Source: Arachis hypogaea | Taxonomy: Eukaryota > Streptophyta > Magnoliopsida > Fabales > Fabaceae | Direction of reading: 5' to 3' | Assembly (NCBI RefSeq): GCF_003086295.3 | Contig: NC_092051.1 | Location: forward strand, 16,236,810-16,300,809 | DNA: 64,000 nt | Shown here: positions 53,910 to 64,000 of the stretch, piece by piece | Layout: each line of letters opens with the position of its first letter | Position numbering within the stretch: position 1 is the stretch's first letter | Notes under the pieces: generated by a model | Seen by the model: the letters and a program-made list of their open reading frames with translations, nothing else | Database searches by the model: none | What the model was told of the DNA's origin: nothing | Program-made: the position numbers and the translations under genes

Positions 53910-56900
53910 CACTTGATCATCACTTCACATATCCATCACATGGTGTAAGCAACTTGCATTTTCAATTCAAGGACAGACAAACACCATTCCTATTTAAAGA
54001 AATAATAAAGATTAGGTTTTACATTGAGCACATTCATACACATTCATCTTTTATATATAACATTATGTACAACCAACTTACTTGGTTGAATAGTCAATTT
54101 ACTTGTCCACTTAAGTAAGTGTCGAAAATTTACATCACATTTTGTGCATACATCAATCCATTGGTTAGCAATAAACCCTTAAGTGGAGCTCAAATTCACG
54201 ACGAATTAATTCGAATTAGTTTTTGACTTGTTAAGTTAAAGATACCATGAAAAAAAATTTAACATTATCTATGAAATTTGATTTAGGTAAATGTGGCTGA
54301 AACTAAGGATTACAGTGTCTTTTACATTCTAAATTCAAAATTTTTAATCTTAAATTCTGAATTTTAAATTTTAAATTCTAAATTATAAAAGATAATAAAG
54401 AGTTAAAATTTATTTAATTAGCAAAGAATATAACATTTAAAGATGAGTCCTTTATTATTTTTTATAGTTTTACGAAAAATTTTATTAGATTTACGAGTTC
54501 AAAGTTTGTAATTAATTAAATTTTTATATAAGATAAAATATTGTAATCGTTAAATAATATTTACTAATTGTTATTTTTAAAATAAATACAATAATTGTAG
54601 AATATTTTTTTTAAAATATTTCATAATTTATTTTACATTAAATACAGATATGAATAATCTAAAAGAATTATATATTTCTTTAAATTAGAAATGACTTAAT
54701 TAAAAAATTTATTTAATATAAAAAACAATTATAAATTTTTAAGTACAGTTTATACAACTGACTAGTCTAAGGAACATTTAAAAAATTATCTGTAATAAAG
54801 TTGTGTAAGGATATACAAGTGTCTATATAGTGAGTGCTACTTTAATTTTGCACCGTACCATTAATTAAACAAGAGGCTTTTTGCCGAAGTCCTTGACTCC
54901 TTGTATATCATCATAATATAAATACATCTAGCTTTCTATGATTAGCTACTTGAAAACTTATATCAAACATTCTATATTGGTTATATGAACTTTACAACTA
55001 TTACTCAAAATATACATGAGATATAATGTAAGTAGTGCGCACACTTACATGGCACAACCCCAAAAAGATAGAGGCTTTATAATTCAGTGTGTCTCCATTT
55101 AAAAATAATTATCAGCTTCAATAATAAAGTAATATTTTTATATAGACACAAATATCAATATATCTAAATAGTAAATACCTTAACTTATTCATGTACAATT
55201 TTGTCTAAATTAATGATTATTTTGGAATAAAAAGATGTTATCAAATAATAGTTTGACACAAACATAATATTATACTTCTAAACATTTACATTGTATCAAG
55301 TGGAACAATATATGAAATATTATTAGGGATATTGAGTTTAACTGAAAGCAATGACCAGTTTTGATGTTTCATATCTTCCCTATAATGGGGTTTCACTAAA
55401 TACAGTTGGCTTTGGCAGATGGTTTTTGGTTATATAGCATGGCCATCAATCCGGTTATGATTGCTAGTATTGAAAATTATAATCCGTATATTATAGTGAT
55501 TTTAATTTTACCTTTCAAGGACAGTTGTCAAACAAGTCGTGGGTATAAGTATAACATTCACAACTTAAATAAATGCTCACTTTCTCAGTTGAAACAAGTG
55601 ATATAAAATATTAAGTAAATTATAACACTTCATAACTTAATTAAATAAAGAGTTTAATTTCGATATACTAACAATATAAAATATTTTATATATTTGTATA
55701 ATTATATGTATTTTTTTAGATAATTATTTATACAGTTAATAAAAATAATAATAATTTTTAATGATGTGATATTACGTAATTAAATATACATATAAAATTA
55801 TTTTATACTAACAGTATCAACATTAAATTTTCAAATGAATGCTTAAAGTGTAATCACTTGCTCTATTGAAATGTTTAACTTTGCATAATAAAATATTAGG
55901 TGAATTATGAGTATTTTGAGTAAGAAAGGCATAAAATACTAGACCCACTATGGGATTCCACTCTCCCGTTTGAGGTGCTCCCATTTCCAGAAGTGGGTGT
56001 GATTATGATAGAAAGTACGGACAAACTACATTAGGTTTCTAAAATGATCATTTGGCTTTTAAGGGTTTCTTCCTCTAGTTAGGAATTAATTATTGGTTCT
56101 AATTTTTTATTTTCTCACAATATTTTCTAGTTCCGTAGGGATGTGATTAATTCGTTGTAAATTTGAATTTTATTTAAAAGTTTATTATCAAATTCAAATT
56201 CTTAATACTTATTTAATCAAACGAGTAAATTGACCACTCGTCAAATTTGGTTTATCTGTTGGTTCTAATTGAAATTGATACCCGAAGATTTACACCTAAT
56301 AACAACAAATTATAAAGATATATTATTTACACTAGTTCTATTTTATTTATATATCAATTATTTATATATAAAAATCACATGCATTCCTTCACATATCAAA
56401 TCTATCTCATATAAAATATATCTTTTTTTTAATCTAATTTTAATGTTTGTGAACAGGAAAATAAATAAACAAATACTAGGTTACTAACTTACTACCATTA
56501 ATAATACTATTTAAACAATACACTATCTATTTGATAAATAAAATCTTGACTCAAATAGCATTTGTCCACTACTCATGAAAAACTTTATTATTATGGGATA
56601 ATTAAGTAATTAACAAATATCAAGCATCAACCATTGTCTCCTATATATACTTTATTCTATTCAAAGTTTATGGTCCCACGACCTAACAGCTGTCACTCTG
56701 TAATCCACTCAAGGATTTATTTATCTTATGGTATTTATTATAATGTCTGAAAATTTGATGTATAAATGTATAATTATTAAAAAATATTAGTCTGATTATT
56801 ACAGCCTTATTAAGAAAACAAATAAAGGATCACTGAAAATCTTAACAGTGTAATTGTAAAATATGAAATGCATTTATTAAGTCAAGGTTCAGATCCCGCA

Positions 56901-57840
56901 TCGTCTTCATCAACTTTAATTTGTCTTAATAATACTTTTGTCTCCTATCGGTTGAAGATTAATTAGTATCTCTTATTCTACGTCACTTGTGACGCACTTA
57001 CATCTTACTAAATCATTATTAGTTAGGCACGATTGCTCGAACACAAAAACAAAAATATGGTAATTAAGTAGTAGAAACATTTTCAATTATTTTTAAAATA
57101 CTAGTGTTTTAATAATTTTATGGGTTGATTTTAATTAATATATTATATATATTTTTTATAATAGAGGCGAATGACTAAAATTGTTAGAACATTAATATTG
57201 CAAGAATTTTAAAATTCTCCCTTAAATAGTGTTATAGGTAAACTATTAAAAAGTTTTAGAAAAGTATATCATTCACAAAAATAATTTTAAAAATATGATA
57301 AAAATAATAAAATATCTTTTTTTTTTCTTTTATAAGCAATAAATAAATTTTATATTTGACAAATATTTTGTATTTTATTCGAATTTTGTTAGAAACGTTT
57401 TGATAAGTATTTAAAAAGTTCATGCAAAAGATAATAAAAAAAAATTCAATCATTAGATTTTTTTTAAAAAAACTTTTCAATTATTCACAAAAATAATTCA
57501 TTAGATACAAAACCAACAAATTTTTTAGGTATAAAAATATCTCATTTTTTAATTATATTTAAAAACATCTCATCAAAATATTTATTATTTTTTTGTTATA
57601 TTTAAATATTTTAAAGATTTATTTGTTGCTCATATTTTTTGAAATCATGTTTATCAGCAATATAATTTTTTTAGTACAATTTGCATAGTTCCATAATGTC
57701 ATATATATCGTATACATGGATCTATTTTTCAAACCAAACATATAATGTGATGACATTGGAAAGGTAAAAGATTATTTGTTTTTTTTTTTTATTTAATTTC
57801 TCCACTCATATCTAACAAATAATTAAAAAAGGTCTGCTAC
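53910..57840. other. AT-rich intergenic DNA with scattered repeat remnants
   Basis: No gene recognised. Short related segments (AATTCGTCGTGAATTTGA type) occur near 47415, 54190 (inverted) and 56150, showing a dispersed repeat family. The rest is low complexity. Confidence 0.4.
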
Positions 57841-57935
57841 ACATACGGGCCTTTTAATGCATTATATAACAGTTTTCTGTTTTTAAAGCGCTACACTCAC
57901 CATGTATTATGAACGACTCTTCTTCTTCTTCCTCT

Positions 57936-57970
<35 letters not shown>

Positions 57971-58744
57971 GTTTTTTTTCGATTTTCATGATTTCTGAAA
58001 TCAAGCTTTGAAATCGTTTTGAAGATAATGGAACTTCAGAAATACACCAAAACGATTACAGAAATACACCCAAACGATTATAGGAATTCACCCAAATGAT
58101 TATAGAAATACACCCAAAGGATTTAAGAAATACACCCAAAATTTGTTTAAGTACACCTTATGCATAATTCAGAACTCTTTCTCTTTCTCCTCCTCATCTT
58201 CTGCTGCTTCTTCTTCTTCAAAAACGATTTCAGAGGTTGATGTCAAAAAACAATGAAAATCGAGAATAACGAAGAAAAAAAAAACAGAGAGAAAAACACG
58301 TAAATGAAGAAGAAGAAGAGGAAGACGAGGAAGAAGAACGTGCAGTAAGAAGAAGAACACTACCAGAAATACGGTAGTTTACCACGGGAAAATACTTACG
58401 AACAAGAAGTAGTGGCAAATTTTCATGATCGTCGTAATCACTTGCAACGTTTTGCTTTTCCGTGGTTAAATTGTGCGAAAGTTTCCCACGTTTTTGTTTG
58501 TCTGTGGCCAATTTGAATTGGACTCTCTCAATTACCACAGATCCAATGTTCACCGTGACGAAATCAAACGATGTCTACTTTTAAATTAGCTTCTAGTGTT
58601 TTCTTCCATCTCTTTCAAAAATTTTATATGTAGTTTCTACTTTTTCCAAATTTAAACCTTAATAATAAATTTCAATTTTTAAGGGTGCAGACTTATTTAG
58701 TTTGTCGATGATTTTTTCTCTCTCCTTTCCGGCCATTTTCAATT

Positions 58745-59890
58745 GATAAGATATGCTTTAGTTGGAATAATATAAAAAGAGTACATACTTATAACTCTAA
58801 TTAATTGAGAATGAATGATAAAAATATAAAATTCATAATAAAAAAAGTATATTTTTTTTTTGTCCCTAATTCACAATATGTATTAATTTTCCTAAATTTT
58901 ATTTTTTTATTTTTTATTTTTTTATTAATTTAATAAAAAAATATCCGACATAAGTTAACGTAGATTTATTTTTGAAATAGTTACAAAATTTTAATATTTT
59001 TTTCTTTGGCAATCTTTTTTTATTTTTTAAAATCCGAGTCAAAATCCATAATCCTAATTAGTATGTATTGTCTTTGAAATATGATATATAATAATAATTT
59101 TATATTTTTTTATTATAGTTAACTATTAATTTAAATTAAAAATCTCAATTACTTGACTGAAATAAATTCAAATGAACGTTTACAATACACAAGTAAAATT
59201 TTGGGCGGAAAAAAATAATTTTCATTTAGCACCAAAGTAAAGCCCACTCACTAAAAAATTGGAAGAACTCTCTCATATGTTCAGACTATTGTTCAGTCTT
59301 TTCGTATCCTTAATAAATTCAGCATTGAGTAACCGAAGATGCATTAATTTTTTTGGTGACTAAAAGATGCATTAGTTGAAATAGTATAAAAAGAGTATAT
59401 ACTTATTGCTTTAATTAATTGAGAATGAATGTTAAAAGCATATATAAAATTCATGATAAAAAAGAGTATATTTTTTTTGTCTCTAATTTACAATATGCAT
59501 TAGTTTTTCTAAATTTTATTTTTTTATTTTTTTTATTATCTTTTTATTAATTTAGTAAAAAAAATATCCAACATAAATTAACGTAAGTTTATTTTTGAAA
59601 CAGTAATTAGTATGTACCGTCTTTGAAATATGGTATATATTATAATTTATATATTTTTTATAGTTAACTACTAATTTAAATTAAAAATCTCAATTACTTT
59701 ACTGAAATAAATTTAAATGAACTTTTATAATAATACAAGTGAAATTTTGGGCAGAAAACTTAAAAGTAATTTTCACTCAACACCAAAGTAAAGCCCACTC
59801 ACTAGAAAATTAGAAGAACTCCCTCACAGGTTCACACTATTGTTCAGTTTCTCTGTATCCTTAATAAATTTCAGCCTTAAGTCACCAAAG
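58745..59890. repeat. Two tandem copies (about 600 and 540 bp) inside the CACTA element
   Basis: Copy 1 begins AGATATGCTTTAGTTGGAAT at about 58749 and runs to about 59335. Copy 2 begins AGATGCATTAGTTGAAATAG at about 59365 and runs to about 59890. Shared blocks include AATTGAGAATGAATG and CCCACTCACTA(A/G)AAAATT, and both end near GTATCCTTAATAAATT. They differ by scattered substitutions and small indels. Confidence 0.8.
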
Positions 59891-60058
59891 AAGGTCCCAA
59901 AATAGCGGAAATCAAGATTTTGCAGGCAATCCTGAATTACAACGAAGAATGGAAGGAATCCTAAGCAGTCCTTTTTTATGTTTATCTAATATTCTCTTTG
60001 ATCTTTACTTTTTTTTTGTATTTAAAAGACTTTTTTTTGACCATTCACTAATTCTTTG

Positions 60059-60255
60059 ATCTGCGTGTATCAATGCTGCAACTTTGGCTCTTGTCGATGC
60101 TGGGATCTCCATGCAAGTTTGTGTTTTCTTTTAAATTGTTCAACTTTTAATTTAGCTTTGTAGCTTTGTAATTATTGAAACTTATATGAATATGGATAAA
60201 TTTGAACTAAGTAGAAGACAATGTTAAAGGTCCTGATACCAACGTTGAATAAAGT
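60059..60255 (+). pseudogene. Captured fragment of exosome subunit RRP41
   Basis: Segment 60059-60115 encodes SACINAATLALVDAGISM, and 60200-60250 encodes LN, a stop, then VEDNVKGPDTNVE. Both match, in order, consecutive parts of the RNase PH-like exosome subunit RRP41 (EXOSC4) as I recall the family. The piece between them is missing or intron-like and an in-frame TAA is present, so it cannot make the enzyme. Confidence 0.65.
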
Positions 60256-60387
60256 TGCACTTCTTTAAGTTATTATCTGTGCTCTCACAACTCCCGAGTA
60301 CATAGTATCTAATTATCTATTTCTTTGTATTATCAATAGTATTTTTGCTTTAGTGTTTGTTTCAATATTTAAGCTGCTAATGGATGA

Positions 60388-60800
60388 ATATGCGAATAAT
60401 GGTAACTTAGAGTAATGGATGCATGTTGCCATGGAATAAGGGACACTTACATGGGAGGTCCGCATGAAAGTTTTATTCGATAGTTACCTGATAAGCTCAA
60501 CTTTCTACTTTAAAATATTGACCTTAGTAATTTCTAACACATTTTTATTTTTACTTTAAGTTCTTTTTCTCTAAATGGTTTTGATTGCAATCCAATATTT
60601 CGCTAATAGTATTCGTTTGTCTCGTTAAATAATACTATAGTTAAATTTTAATATGAGAAAATATCATTAATATCACTCTCTATTTTACCTTTATTCTTGA
60701 CAGGCTTGCTTATTTACTTACATGAAGCAATTGAATTGAAAGTTGTTCACCAGGATATCAAGTCTAGCAATATATATATTGATTGATGACGAGTTCAATA
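60388..60800 (+). pseudogene. Captured fragment of a receptor-like kinase domain
   Basis: Segment 60388-60475 encodes EYANNGNLE, a stop, WMHVAME, a stop, then GTLTWEVRMKV. Segment 60704-60785, after an intron-like gap of 230 bp, encodes GLLIYLHEAIELKVVHQDIK and SSNIYID. This is the alpha-E to catalytic-loop region of plant receptor-like kinases (usual HRDIKSSNIL), with the catalytic-loop Arg replaced by Gln. The retained intron-like gap suggests capture from DNA, not from mRNA. Confidence 0.75.
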
Positions 60801-61162
60801 AGATATTTTATGTTGTGAAAATGAAAACTCAGCATTATTGGGTATGCATTCTTACCTTTTTTTTTTTAACTACATTAAAATATTATTTTAAATAATATCT
60901 TGGAACTTTTTTTTTCATGAATTGAGATAACACAATCTTATTTGAATATTTTTGCAGGTATTCTAATGAAGACGTTAGAGATCTAATAATGATACATTCT
61001 AATACTTGATTTTATAATAGTTTAAACTCATTTAGTTCATGATATTTGCTTTTCAACACTGTTACTTAAATTTCATATTTTTATTACTAAAAATATTACT
61101 TATATGGATATGGCTAATCTTTTTAATTTTGTATAAAATAATTTTGTTCTAAGTAGCATCTT

Positions 61163-61210
<48 letters not shown>

Positions 61211-61780
61211 TTATCTTTTATGATTAGCCACGAAAAAACCGTGGCTAAATAACCTAACAATGTTTAGTCACAGAAAAAATGTGGGAAAAAAGCCCAGCTT
61301 ACCAATATTAGCCACGGAAAAATTGTGGCAAAGCTATACTTGTTGGTTACACTGTTGTCATTTAGCCACGGTTTAGAGTGTGGCCAATAACATAAAAACC
61401 GTGGCTATTCAAATGTCTCCACGCATCATAAAACTGTGGCTAACCGGACGAAAACCGTGGCTAACTGAAAAGGCGTCGCCCTTGTTAGCCACGGAAATGT
61501 ATTCGTTCTAAAGCTTAATCGCTACGGAATTTCTTGATTTTAGCCACGATTTTTTCCGTGGCTAATCACCATATTTTTGGTAGTGGAAGAAGGAGAAAGA
61601 GAAGGCAAGAAACGAAAGAAAAGAAGTAGAAGAGAAGGAAGAGGAAGAAGAACGTGTAGTAAGAAGAAGAAGAAAAAGGAGAAAGAGAAGACAAGAAATA
61701 AAAGAAAAGAAGAAGAAGAAGACGAAGAAGAAGAAGAACGGTTCAAAGCGCGTTTTAAGCGTTAGTTTTAATTGGACTTG

Positions 61781-62479
61781 TAAAGCTTACAAGCCTTAAT
61801 CGCTTGTATGCGAAGAATTTTTGTAGTTAAAAATAAGAAAGACCTATAAAACACATCCAAGTTGTTCCTTCGTGAAATTCTTTAAGTAGAGTGGATTAAA
61901 AATATCCTAAAATGGTTAGATATGTCGTCTAAAGTACACTTATAGTTGACAAATGATAATGTAGTTTGAATGAATGATCTTATACATATTACTTAAACAT
62001 TTCACTAGTCCTATTACAGAGAATAAAATATAGAGTAAATATATTATCAACAGAAAGAGAGAAACAAAAATGTCTTACTATTATTATGAAAAAGAATAAT
62101 TATTTCAAGACAGTACGAAGCATATAGATTGAATCAAAACTTAAAACTCAGTTTCGGTATCCATGATCATCCCTTTCTCTTGAATTGATAATACCTTTAG
62201 AGTAAGTAGTCTCTAACTCCACAAAAATTCACTTACAAAAATGAGGTAACCTTTTTGTATGTTTATAGTCCTAGCTAACATAAACTCGATTGTTCGGATC
62301 AAATTTGATCAATCCTTTGACTTGTAGTTAGGAGATAAAGTTGGATATAAATAGCAAAATATACTAGTGCAATAGTTTTCAAGAATTCCTCTTTATTTTT
62401 TTAAGGGGGTGGTTGGGAAAAAGTTCCTACACATAAAAATTTGAATCAAATATGAAGCCTACATAGAGCATGGTTCCTA
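61781..62479. other. Intergenic DNA with no recognised feature
   Basis: I see no gene or repeat with support here. Confidence 0.4.
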
Positions 62480-62488
62480 AGGTTACAT

Positions 62489-63782
62489 GGTAAAAAATTC
62501 GATGGTCCTAAAATGTTTGGATCATTAAATAATTTTATAATAAAATATATTTTTTTAATTTTTTTAATAATAGTTAAATACTCTTTATTTAACTTTAATT
62601 ATAAATTAATTCTTTATATATTATTTAATTATAAAATTTATTTTTTATTTTATAAATTATTATTTTATTATTCATCTATCATGTTTATTAATAATAAAAA
62701 ACTAAAACAATAACAAATTAGATCTTCCATTAATAGTAATAAATATTTTGCAATCTTAATCGATCATAATTTTATCATTGATTCAGTTACATAAGTATTG
62801 GGTTGGAAAAATCGTGTTTGTTAAAATTTCAATCGATTGGATGCACAAACTAATCGATTGAAATTCAAGTTTTCCAAACTTCAATCGATTGGAATTGATA
62901 CACAATCTATTGAATTTTGCAAGACATGTGGGGTTTTGCTTATTCAATGGATTGGTCATATTACCCAATCGAGGTCATATTACCCAATTAATTTTTCTTT
63001 AAATAAAATAAAAAAATTATTATTTTTCAAAACTCCATTTTCAATTTTAATTTCCCAAATACGAGTTTTTTTATGCAGAGTTCTTCATTTCAAATTCTAA
63101 AAATAATGGCTAACTCAAATTCTTAAACTTCACAATAGACTGACAACCATTATAGTCTCCTAAAAATACACAAGAGTACACAGAAATAAGTATTATTTTT
63201 ATTGAAAAAATAATAGTTTTTTTTTTAATTTATAATGAGAAAAAATTCTGGTTAAATATGACTTATTTCCGTATATAGAAGTATGAATGGGACGATAAAT
63301 ACCTCTAAGAATGTTGATTGGTTATTTTTATGTGTAACAGAACCAATCGATTGAATTAACTAAACCCAAATTGCTTTGATGATTTCAATTGATTGAATAA
63401 GAAAAACTCCACAAGCCTTGCAAAATTCAATCGATTGTGTATCAATTCCAATCGATTAAATTTCTAACAAATCCGATTTTTTTAACCCAATACGTATGTA
63501 ACTGGATCAATGATAAAATTATGATCGATTAAAATTATAAAATATTTATTATGATTAATGAAAGATCTAATTTGTTATTGTTTTAGTTTTTTATTATCAA
63601 TAAACATGATAGATAAATGATAAAATAAAAATAAATTTTTAAATTAAATAATATATAAAAAATTAATTTGTAATTAAAATTAAATAAAGACTATTTAACC
63701 GTTATTAAAAAATTTAAAAAACATGTTTTGTTATGGGACCATTTAATGGTCCAAATATCTTGGGACCATCGAATCTGGTGCC
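62489..63782. mobile_element. MULE-type nonautonomous element, 1294 bp, long TIRs, perfect 9-bp target duplication
   Basis: AGGTTACAT flanks both ends (62480-62488 and 63783-63791). The arms extend about 390-470 bp: the left starts GGTAAAAAATTCGATGGTCC and the right, reverse-complemented, GGCACCAGATTCGATGGTCC. The inner parts of the arms carry repeated AATCGATTGAA-like motifs. Long TIRs with a 9-bp duplication are the marks of Mutator-like elements. No transposase or captured gene seen in the 440-bp centre. Confidence 0.85.
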
Positions 63783-63791
63783 AGGTTACAT

Positions 63792-64000
63792 TTAGTTCTG
63801 AAAATAGGACAATACAAGATATTAAAAATGAGACACAGTAAATATAGACACAAAAATTAATATTTTTATATTTTATTTGATGATAAACTAAAATAAATTA
63901 TAAAATTTAATTTACACTTTTTTTATACAAAAAAAATTAGACAAAAAATGATAAAAAAAAAATACAATTATAAAAAATTAATAAGAATAATAAAAAAGTA
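63792..64000. other. AT-rich end of window
   Basis: Shorter than 300 bp and without a recognisable feature. Confidence 0.4.

Larger units (their letters stand above)
58358..61585. mobile_element. CACTA (En/Spm-type) transposon, 3228 bp, nonautonomous, with captured gene fragments
   Basis: The left end reads CACTACCAGAAATACGGT. The right end ends ACCATATTTTTGGTAGTG, whose complement starts CACTACCAAAAATATGGT. A 3-bp target duplication GAA flanks both sides (58355-58357, 61586-61588), as expected for this superfamily. Subterminal copies of TTAGCCACGG/CCGTGGCTAA are dense at 61220-61570 and present in degraded form at 58390-58550. No transposase seen. The interior has a tandem duplication and pieces of two host genes, so it is mobilised only in trans. 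Confidence 0.88.
57860..61780. repeat. GAA/TTC-rich host repeat, split by the CACTA insertion
   Basis: The left part (57860-58357) has TTC-rich DNA, five tandem 23-bp units around AAATACACCCAAACGATTA (58036-58143) and a GAA-rich tail. The right part (61586-61780) continues the GAA-rich tract and ends GGTTCAAAGCGCGTTTTAAGCG, roughly complementary to TTTAAAGCGCTACACTC at the left end. It resembles the composite at 42930-44110. It is interrupted at a GAA triplet by the CACTA element. Confidence 0.6.

Noticed and set aside
61540..61765. Ser-rich and Arg/Glu/Lys-rich open frames
   Set aside because: Simple GAA/TTC repeat translated in different frames at a transposon junction.

Overview
The window is nuclear DNA from a flowering plant, most likely a legume and probably peanut (Arachis). 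The evidence is AT-rich intergenic DNA packed with plant transposons, plant-only gene families (Di19, CH-domain kinesin-14, clade-specific PP2C, GUB_WAK_bind) and multi-exon genes with short exons and plant-type introns. The genus is inference from the style of the repeats and was not checked by alignment. I saw no tRNA, rRNA, CRISPR or bacterial operon structure.

Layout. 1-1550: minus-strand Mutator-like (MULE) transposase pseudogene running off the left edge. 1600-4870: AT-rich DNA with foldback elements. 4873-7661 (+): Di19 zinc-finger gene, five exons, with a U12-type AT-AC third intron. 8791-11638 (-): RING plus PHD finger protein with a long acidic N-terminus. 12200-15430: hAT-type and other MITEs. 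15437-24914: complete Ty3/gypsy retrotransposon of the Tat type (TATAC target duplication, two LTRs about 3% apart, dual RNase H, two-exon antisense gene), disabled by a frameshift, a stop codon and an altered RT catalytic motif. 26300-28700: a much older relative. 32053-38424 (+): kinesin-14 with a calponin-homology domain, 22 coding exons, a second AT-AC intron inside the motor domain, and a stalk expanded by tandem exon copies and two minisatellites. 38921-40377: long-TIR element carrying an RNase H fragment. 40500-42880: decayed LINE with an internal duplication. 43000-48160: repeats. 49112-51204 (+): PP2C phosphatase, seven coding exons, leader intron and uORF. 51830-52262 (-): LINE fragment. 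53170-53808 (-): secreted WAK-like ectodomain protein without a kinase. 58358-61585: CACTA transposon carrying fragments of two unrelated host genes (exosome RRP41 and a receptor-like kinase). 62489-63782: MULE-type MITE with a perfect 9-bp target duplication.

The five host genes look intact at the level of splice sites and reading frame. They are not an operon and have no shared pathway: stress and transcription (Di19), chromatin or ubiquitin (RING/PHD), microtubule motility (kinesin), phosphatase signalling (PP2C) and cell wall (WAK-like). Gene models were built by hand from splice consensus, phase and recalled family conservation. Exon boundaries agree in phase throughout, but no transcript evidence was available.
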